DNA of 64,000 nt, from contig JBLDXI010000013.1 of the NCBI GenBank assembly GCA_047495785.1, positions 1,054,001-1,118,000 on the forward strand, in the 5' to 3' direction. The position numbers and the translations under genes were made by a program. Below, in pieces: positions 56,101-64,000 of this stretch (positions within the stretch are counted from its first letter, which is position 1; each line of letters begins with the position of its first letter). The stretch comes from Lepidodermella squamata. Its lineage: Eukaryota > Gastrotricha. The notes under the pieces are model-generated. The model had not been told where the DNA came from. It did no database searches and worked only from the letters and a program-made list of their open reading frames with translations.

Positions 56101-57622
56101 AAGCCTATAGCTATTGCGGTTCGTCTCAATCGACCCGCTCATGTTGCTGCTATGCCAGTCACGTTCAATGTGGACGATTCCTTCAATTTTGAAGTCTATT
56201 CTTCAAACAGCTACCTCACTGGATCATACGCATCGGTAACCAAAATCCCTGTCCTGGTTGCGAATATTGTCGATTCCTTGGAGAAGCCTGTCAAGCCAAA
56301 GGAGGAACCCAGAGACGCCCCTCGACCCGTAACGCAGCCGGTTGTACAGCCGGTTTTGCAGCCCGTTCCAGCCCCGAAGCAAGATAAACGGCCTGTCATT
56401 CTACCCCTTCAACTAACAAAAGTTTTGTCTGAAATCAGCGCACCAAAGCCACCGATGCAACCATCCATCAAGTCAGAGCCCGTCGAGCCTGTCGCGCAGC
56501 CGTCGGGTGTGAGAACGGAGCCGCCTAGGGTGTCTCAACTTGTGTCGATCGCCAAGCCTGAACCGCGAAATGGTTTGTTTCATTACCTTTTTCCGATACT
56601 TGAAGTGTGTTACTTGAATTTCGCGTGCGCACTAAATTTAGGGAGGATACGCTATTCGAGCGCAGAGCTGCGTAGGGCCAGACAACAGCATGTGGTGCTT
56701 AGTCCGAGGCTTGTGGAAAAATTGAAGCTCTCAGGAATTCTTCGTAGTCACAACCCGCCACCTCACAACCCTAATGAGCATTCTCGTCACGACTTACGCT
56801 CACGGCCTGTCAATGGTAGGTGAAGCTCATCCTCCTCATTTTTTGCTAGTGTCTCCTCCAAAGTTGTTCGCGATGTCAAGGGAGAATGCGCGCGTTACAA
56901 AAATTTTGGCGGAAAACTTTCATCAGATATTTTCTTATTTTTAAGCTGCTGCTTTGGTACCTCAAACGCCTCTATTCTCGGTTGGAACCTTCAAGTTTCC
57001 TGAGCCTAAATCCGAGTACAATGCAAAGGTCGCTTGGGTCGAACCTGATCTTTTCTTCATTCAAGACCAATCGGTAGAAATTTCAAAACTTTCGATAAAG
57101 TTATCAGTTTTGTAAAATTGCTCAGGATGAAACGCTTACAAGCTTGGATTTGGTCGACTACTTGGCCCAGGAACAAGGCGCTAAGGGCGCCAGGGTTCCA
57201 CCTCGAGATCCCGTCGCGACGTTGCTCAACAAATCGTGTCTTGCCAAATGGAATGATGATCAAAGATGGTATCGCGGGGTTGTTCGCAGCATCGCTGATC
57301 AAACTATCAGCCCAGCAAAGGTCAGGGTCTACTTCGTTGATTTCGGCAATTCGGACGTGATGCCTACAACTGACATCATTCTACTGCCCGAGCAACCTCA
57401 CCTCGCTTTCGATGCCGATCAGCGTCAGCTTGTGACAGTTCCTGTTCTGGCAATTCCGATTTTGAAGGGTACCTCAAATCCCCAACTTGAGCAGAGTGTC
57501 AAGGTAAGCTATATTTCGCCGGTCTTGCTCAAATTTGAATTTTTTATTATAAGGTTGCAATTGATCGTCGCCCGGTGACCTTGCCTCCTTACTCGCTGAA
57601 ATCACTGGATATCATCAATTAG
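50120..57622 (+). CDS. Giant multi-Tudor-domain protein (TDRD/Tudor-like)
   Basis: Seven exons (50120-51847, 51960-54035, 54088-56572, 56642-56815, 56946-57073, 57126-57503, 57554-57622) close in phase to 2,345 residues. At least eight Tudor core motifs of the type F(V/I)DYGN occur: FFFDYGNFE (about 88), RLLDIGKKV (about 292), LFVDEGKTG (about 1086), LIDIGETL (about 1269), WYFDYGNSE (about 1460), LHIDYGLEE (about 1642), FFVDYGNTE (about 1912) and YFVDFGNSD (about 2267). Several have an upstream YR(C/A)-type strand and an extended maternal-Tudor fold. Residues about 580-1010 are a very acidic, low-complexity linker. Such proteins bind dimethyl-arginine tails of Piwi proteins and scaffold germ granules. 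Four of the eight have the full aromatic cage; the others are degenerate. No Piwi, helicase or RNA-binding domain was seen. Confidence 0.9.
52311..52356 (+). repeat. GAG/GAA-rich acidic low-complexity coding tract
   Basis: The run of gag/gaa codons encodes almost only Glu and Asp (IIEEEEEVDEEEEDIEAM). It sits inside the acidic linker of the Tudor protein and is likely length-variable. Confidence 0.75.
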
Positions 57623-58001
57623 TTTTGTATACCGAATGTAAAGGACTCAACTAAGAATTAATGACCCGTTTTGCGATACAATCGCTCAATGATATATGTA
57701 ATTTTCTTGATCTTTTTTATTGTTGCTCAGATGCACTTGAACAATCAAACAATTGCTCACTATTGAAACTTTGTATTGGTATTAATAGTCTGTCATTATG
57801 TGGTAAATTGAACCAGAATCTTGCTTATTTCCTATTAAGGAATATTTTCGACTATCAAAGTGCTCAAAAACGGTTTCTTGGTTAAAAATATGCAATCTAT
57901 ACCATATATTTGTATCATGTACTCGTTGTATGAAATCATCTGTCGACTGAAGTTGCCGAAAATGATCAAATGATGTGATCGCATTGCTCGTCGCTAGATC
58001 A

Positions 58002-58007
58002 AATAAA
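58002..58007 (+). terminator. Candidate poly(A) signal of the Tudor gene
   Basis: AATAAA 380 nt after the Tudor stop, followed by T-rich sequence within 40 nt. Confidence 0.5.
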
Positions 58008-58978
58008 ACATAGTTTTAATTTAATCATCAGTTTTTTGTTCATTTTCATGTCATCTTTCGTCTACTACATAGTAAGCCGGCGTGGTCAAAAAGTAATTTT
58101 TTTATCGGATCGATGGCATTCACTTGACTAAGGTAAGCCGTAGTGTAAAATTATTAGGAAACTCATTACTGACATGAGTGAATGTTTCTCTGCAGGCCAT
58201 TCTAAATCATATCCGTCACCATGCAATCGAATGATGCCGCGTGTCATCCCTGCCCTGTCCCTCAGCCTATATTGATACTTAGGAGGAATAATATACGTTT
58301 GTAGAATAGAGAGATCGCTTTCGTAATTCTGTCGTCGAGTAATATAACGTGTCCAACGTGGATAAAAGTATTAAGAAGATGGATTATTTTATTTTGAAAC
58401 GGGGCGTGATGATAACGAGTGAAGAGAGTGCCCGTTCGCATCCGCGGCTCTTCGATCAGCTGCAATATTTTTTCCTTACTTTCGCGCGCGTGCTGTCTTG
58501 ATGTATGCTCTTTCTAATAATGAAACAGTAAGATAACGATCGCGAAATTTTCTGAGCTTACCGTGACGACGGCGACAGCGACTACGCCACTATACGCATT
58601 GACTACGGGCGAAAATCTATAATTCTACTCATTATAGAATTATATACTACGGCGAGATGATTTTAGCAATAGCTTGGGTAAATCAACGACGATAGGCGTA
58701 GCATGTGGATTATTCCTTCTCCTTCGCATCCTTCCCTATTGCGAAAACAACATGCCTGAGTGTAGCAAGTCCGTAGTAGTAGCAACAGTAGTAATATCAT
58801 CATCATGTGCGACGGAGAGCTTCTGCGTAAAAATCAGCCGCTTTTCTGTTCGTAGTATTAATTTGCTTTTTTGCTGTCGTTAGCCTTGACATGTTTTTGC
58901 CGATGAATTCGAGTTTAAAATCATGTACGCCATTGATTTTCCGCTTTCCTATTGCGCGTGTTTTCTCTCATAGTATTC

Positions 58979-58999
58979 GTAGTAGTAGTAGTAGTAGTA
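58979..58999. repeat. (TAG)n microsatellite
   Basis: Seven tandem copies of gta. Shorter tag/gta runs recur at about 58,770-58,790 and 60,950. Confidence 0.85.
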
Positions 59000-60683
59000 T
59001 TGTAGCGGCCCAGCAAAATAATGTCTTTCTTTCATTTGTGCTTTTTGATAATGCTAAGGTTTTGTCAGCTTTTCAGTGCACTATGCACATTTTTATGGTA
59101 TTTTTATTATTAGGGAAATAGCGTGAGGGGAAGTTTATTCAGAAATTGACGAATTGGGCTATATTATTGCGCTATTCCATTATTACTTTTATTATATTAT
59201 GAGCCCCTCGTAAAAATTTTATATAATAATAGTAAAAATTCGCATGTTGTTTGGTATGAGATTTTTCCAGTGCCGCTGCTGCTATGCTGTGTCCGTCCGG
59301 CTTTGCCTGAATGCCGATATAGAGCGCGTCGCTCAATAACACGGCCCCGTCTTTTTCGCTCTAAAATACAACACGTTGCCAGCGCCTCGCAGCTCTCACA
59401 CACGCGCGCCTCATTTTTCTACGCGCTCTACAAATATACGCGCAATTTTATATTTATTATTATTTTGGTTTTTGCTTGTCGTTTTCTACGGCACAAGAGA
59501 TGAAAATGACTGACTGGGCGCGGCGCAGAATGGATCGCTCGACATTCAAAATTTGCCTCTCATCGATATTTTTTCGCCGCGCTAGCGTATCGATGCACAT
59601 ACACATATTTGTCACTACGCCCCGCGCGCTCGCCCGCTCCCTTCAAAAATTTCCAGTCATCGTGCGCGTACTATACAAGAATAAAACAACAGCAGGCGTT
59701 CTACACACTGACATTTATTTTACGTCGGGTTGTTTTTGCCGCGATGCATTCTATCATTACTATTTTACTACAGTATGAGCTATTTTTCCACTACTACGCT
59801 ATTATGGCTAGTACTTTCTGGTCTCGGCCATTTACATTTACAATTATTATTTAGTAGCTCACTATGCGCGCCTTTCATATAAATACTTTTTATGATATCG
59901 CTATATTATTTTATATATTATTATTTCCATTTTCTGCTCACTCACTGGCTCGCTCGTTCAGTCAGTCACTCTCTATGAAAAATAACTTGAAAAATTCATC
60001 ACACCACTCGTACGGTGTAGAATGAATAGCATTAACGGTGCTTTTATTTGATGATCCAGCTTTTTCGCGCTCGTAGTTCGTAGTGATAGTAAAAATTATG
60101 TAATTTGGCGTAGTTTTTATTGCTATGAATGTCCACCATCATCATCACGTCGGTGCAAGGCTCATGCATTGCAATATGGCCTTGTCTTTTTTATTGCTCA
60201 GATTTTATTACTGGATAGGTCAGAGCGCTGTGAACGCTGTATAGATGACCAATGCGTCGAGCAAAATAAGCCCATATTACACCTAGCAAAAATAAAGGGA
60301 TTACTATCAATACAGTAAGCTTTGATTCCTCGCTTCCTACTGATTTCTGACTTCTACCGACCTGTTGCCATGGAGCTTGATATTGAGGACTTCAGCTGTT
60401 GAGCATCGGAAGAACGTTCGCTATGGATAATCTCCCAGAGTTAATTATCCAGTTGAAAAATCTCGTTTAGGTGACTTCTTATTTTAGCCTTTTTTATCGC
60501 TCGATTAATTACGACGCAGTAGAGCCACTTCTGAGGCGGCAGCTTTCACATCACTTACCTTTATCCGGTTCATAGGTATTTTTACTGCTTTTGTTACGAG
60601 CGCATTAATGCTATTATGATTATTACCGCGAACGGAGGATAAAACCATCAATCGGCCTTCGCATGGATACGGTATGAAAAAGC

Positions 60684-60707
60684 GCGCGCACACACACATA
60701 CACACAT
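60684..60707. repeat. (CA)n/(CG)n microsatellite
   Basis: gcgcgc passing into cacacacacatacacacat. Confidence 0.85.
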
Positions 60708-61328
60708 TGCGCCAATTTTACTACGACACGTACGCTCATTTTAATAGACGTGGAAAAACTCACTCGGTTGTAATACATAATAATTATAAAGCACCGTGCA
60801 TCAACGAGTCCTTTCTAATAATACATCATCGCATAACAGCACTTTTTGGTATTTTGGCTTCACACCGGCGAAAAACAGGGCAGAAAACAACGCCAACCCG
60901 TATCACTGTATAGCTGGGACTGGCCTGGGTTGGGTTAATAGCACATTGTAGTAGGTAGTAGGTGATGCAAAAAAGGGAGATGAAGGCTAACTCATCGACT
61001 GCACGTTATTATTTTCATATAACATAGTATTATAGGGTGGCGTGGCTCAGATCACTTTTTTACTTTTACGCTCACTACTCGCATATATACCTACGCGCAG
61101 GCACTAAGCACGGATGTGGATAGCAAAAAGGGGAAGAAATAACGCGCTTGCCAACAAATGTATTTTTAGTGGGCATAAAACATGATGTAGTCTGTAGTCA
61201 CATTAAATGGGTACCTTTGCGCGGTGTTGGTTTTATAATAATAATAATTCAGGTTTTCCGGATATTTTGCAGGAGTGGATGAGAGCGCGATAAAACATGT
61301 GATTGTAGTAAATAAAATATGCCAGTGC

Positions 61329-61348
61329 CTACTACTACTACTACTACT
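61329..61348. repeat. (CTA)n microsatellite
   Basis: Six tandem cta copies, the reverse-complement class of the TAG run at 58.98 kb. Confidence 0.85.
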
Positions 61349-64000
61349 TTTCATCGATAGCTAATGGTCGACGGCGCAACGCGCAGTCATCATCGCTCCG
61401 TAGCTTCTGGTTTTTTTGGGCCGAATGTACCTTATTTTACGCTCGCCCCACTATTCATCGTGCCATAAAATATTAAGGCAGCTGGTATCAAATAGCCGAG
61501 AAAATGAAATGGCCGCAAGCTCACCGAACGCCAAATCCGCGCACCATGCCCCATTTTTTCATTGTTTTCCGCTTGTCAAAACTGCTAAATGTAGAGGCTT
61601 TACTACCACATCTTACGCCTTCAAGTTCCTGTATTGCGTACTATCATTTTAGCGTAAAAAGTACTATTTATATTACTTCTCATCCTGGTCGGGTTTCGCA
61701 TAAGCCACCAGCTATTAAACATTGGCGTGCTGGCTGCCTGGCCGTTGCTTTGCCCATTCGTCGACATGATTTTTTTTGGGAATGGGTTCTAATTCTATTA
61801 TTTTAGCGTTCTTGGCGTGTTTGTTGGGTGTTGATTGGTCTGCCCGCACAACTCGCTATCAGAACAACGCATACTGACTATAAATTACCTTAATATTACC
61901 TTATAATATGTTTCATCGAAGGCAAAAAATACGACTTGAAAAACGGCAGCATAGAACCACTATTATTGCCTACCTAGTATCGCATGAGACTACCTCCTCC
62001 ACGGCCCATTTCTCATGTTGGCAATATTTTCTATATCGTAAAAAGGGATGCAGGCTTACGAGGCGATTCTTCGCTTTTTGCAAGCGTGCTTGTCAGAAAT
62101 CCCCTTCACACACAAGTACAATGTAGTGTTTTATCAATATTATAGACGCGTAAAGCAAAAAGGTATGCTTATTATTTTTACTACACGTCTCTCAAAAGTA
62201 TATTGATGATGGTAGTACTGTGGAGCGTTTTTACTATGAGCCTGCGATTGTGCGATTCTTATCTTTATCGGCTTGCATTTTTCCGTACTGGTGGTACCTG
62301 AAAGCCATATATATTATTGCTTCATAATGTTGAATGCAGTTTTAGTGTTCGTGGTGCAGAAATCAAAACACTAAACGCTGTGGTCGCGTTGGAAACACCG
62401 CATTTGCGAGCGCCTAAATCGTTTCTTTTGTTCGATTTCGAGCTTAAAGCGGCTTTTCGCGGAAGCTAGGATGTTCAAGCTTATGGCTTGCTGGCTTTTT
62501 GCCTTGCACCTTTCCCCAAAGCTTGCCAATGTGGTTATTTCTTTTTTCATCTAAATAACGTGATGCGATAAGAAACGTGTCGCTCTGTATGTTATTGAAT
62601 ACTAATTGTGTAAAATACCTACTGCTCGTAGATTAAAAGACAGCTGAGGGTTATTTACTCAGTGCAATGGTGATAAAACATCGTTTTTGTTGTTTCACTC
62701 CATCTTTTTTTCTTGCTGCGCATGTATGCGTGAGCGCCTGTGAATCACCTTAGCATGCCACCCTACAACTTTTTATGCTCAACTACTATCACATCCACTC
62801 CTCGTTACGCCGGTGAAGCAAAAGGGCATCTTATGACATCTTGCCTGGATCTCATTGCTGTGCAAATAATTATCGCTCTTAGATAATGTTTTGAGCGATT
62901 AAACTCATGAAAACACATTTTTTCTTCAGATTGATGAGTAACCTGGCAATGTTTGCATTAATGATTATTACACTCTCAACAAGTATATTGCAGCTTATGT
63001 AGGTAGCAGTGGCGCTAATTAAATATCTTGTCCGATTTTTTTATTGTGCTATGTCGTTGCAAAAAATTTCGATGGCTTTTATTGTTGATGGAGCCATCGG
63101 CCAAAAAAGCGCGTGTCTGTGCAAACACATTTTTTTCGTCCAGCTTTATTGATGGAATTCGGCTTTGTGTGCGTATGTGTATGCGTGTTAATGTGTTCAG
63201 AAAAACCGCCTCTAGTTATTAGTAGCCTTAGCCATCGGATCTCGTCGACTAATTGAAGGCTCTCGTCACTGCAACGTTTTCATTGTTTTCTTTTTTTGCC
63301 ATGCTGCTACACTGCAGCGTTTTTTCATACTTCTATTCAGTAAGGTGGGTTTTTTCAGTTGACATGGCGTGGTATTTTGTAGTATTTTGTTCCCCCTCGT
63401 GTTATCTTGATTTCGTTCAGTGTAATGCACAGTTCTAAGAGTCAGAGCTAACATCCGTTATCAGGCTTTTTATGCAATCATGACTTTCTTGTAATAAATT
63501 TGCTAGCATAGGCCATTCGTAGTAGTGCCGCAATTTTATCGTTGGTCACATTTTTGCGCTCGCTTTCTCTCTCCAATGGCGGTAATTGTAATGTATACTA
63601 AGCCCAGTGTAGATGTAGGTAGTAACGGTGCACTTCGCTTTCTCAGCAACACCGTATAAATGAAAAATTACTACGATCTTCTCCGTTATTAGCCAATGTT
63701 TGCATTCTTCCACGATGTAAAAAAGGGGCTTGTTCGTTTAGCATGACTGGCTTTGTTGTGAATAATATCTAATTCGCGTTATATTATAATTTTATTAATA
63801 TGCACAACCCTAGGTTTGTATGACATGGAAGTGCGTGAGCGTAAAATAATATAATATTGTAGTAAGTAGTAAGAGACAGCGCTAGAGAAAAACGTAAAAT
63901 GCGCGTGTGCCCAGGCCCAATAGGTATACCTATGCCAAGCAGGCTTTATGTATTATAGTTAACGTGGTGACAAGAAATGCAATGGCAATTTTTACGGGAG

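Larger units (their letters stand above)
57623..64000. other. 6.4-kb region without recognisable genes
   Basis: No frame here has family motifs or phase-matching splice partners, and short frames on both strands have mixed codon character. From about 58.5 kb on the DNA mixes A/T-rich stretches with short CpG-rich bits (gcgcgc, cgctcgcc) and trinucleotide TAG/CTA runs in both orientations. It may be regulatory DNA, a long 3'UTR, part of a large intron of a gene off the right edge, or repeat-derived sequence. Confidence 0.5.

Noticed and set aside
58970-61350. TAG/CTA runs considered as CRISPR-like or telomeric arrays
   Set aside because: Simple trinucleotide microsatellites without spacers or telomere units.
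61504-61806. 100-codon plus frame in the terminal block
   Set aside because: No motif, rich in rare codons, overlapping frames equally open.

Overview
This is a compact, intron-rich animal genome. About 24 protein-coding genes sit in the first 58 kb. Most introns are 48-65 bp, nearly all GT-AG with one GC-AG, and intergenic gaps are often under 300 bp. The gene content is metazoan: multi-Tudor protein, HENMT1, calponin/transgelin, MARVEL protein, white-type ABCG transporters. Several same-strand neighbours are separated by an AATAAA-like signal, a short T-rich stretch and a 3' splice acceptor a few bases before the next ATG. That is the layout of spliced-leader operons. I cannot fix the phylum; a small invertebrate with trans-splicing is the best guess. 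No tRNA, rRNA or CRISPR was recognised. Layout: 0-3.8 kb holds a possible cytochrome b561-like exon, then RPRD1 and ZNRF1/2 homologues (+). From 3.8 to 5.2 kb there is an unidentified spliced gene (+) running antisense into the 3' end of the next gene. From 5.1 to 10.0 kb are two tandem ABCG half-transporters (-) that share a 23-nt micro-exon, then a PLAC8-family gene (-), IDH3 gamma (-) and an unidentified RRM-like/RD-rich nuclear protein (-). From 17.1 to 21.2 kb (+) are TIM21, PABPN1 and two duplicated RMDN genes. At 22 kb (-) is a small Cys-rich, probably secreted protein. From 24.6 to 28.0 kb (-) is a nearly intact LINE retrotransposon with an AP endonuclease, a reverse transcriptase and a (TTG)n tail. 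Then come transgelin (+), the collinear block RPL13, AHCY, HENMT1 (-), CK2 alpha (+), MARVEL protein (-), lysyl-tRNA synthetase (-), RANBP9/10 (-), EMC2 (-), NCOA5 (+) and a 2,345-residue multi-Tudor protein (+). The last 6.4 kb has no recognisable gene. How the genes work together: HENMT1 (2'-O-methylation of small-RNA 3' ends) and the multi-Tudor protein both point to a working small-RNA/piRNA-type pathway. AHCY, directly upstream of HENMT1 on the same strand, removes the S-adenosylhomocysteine that HENMT1 makes. The lysyl-tRNA synthetase gene appears to encode cytosolic and mitochondrial forms from alternative 5' ends, the second start lying inside the cytosolic first intron. Exon boundaries were read by eye; where every phase closes, the call is firm. 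Products of the genes at 3.8-5.2, 13.1-15.3 and 22 kb are not identified.
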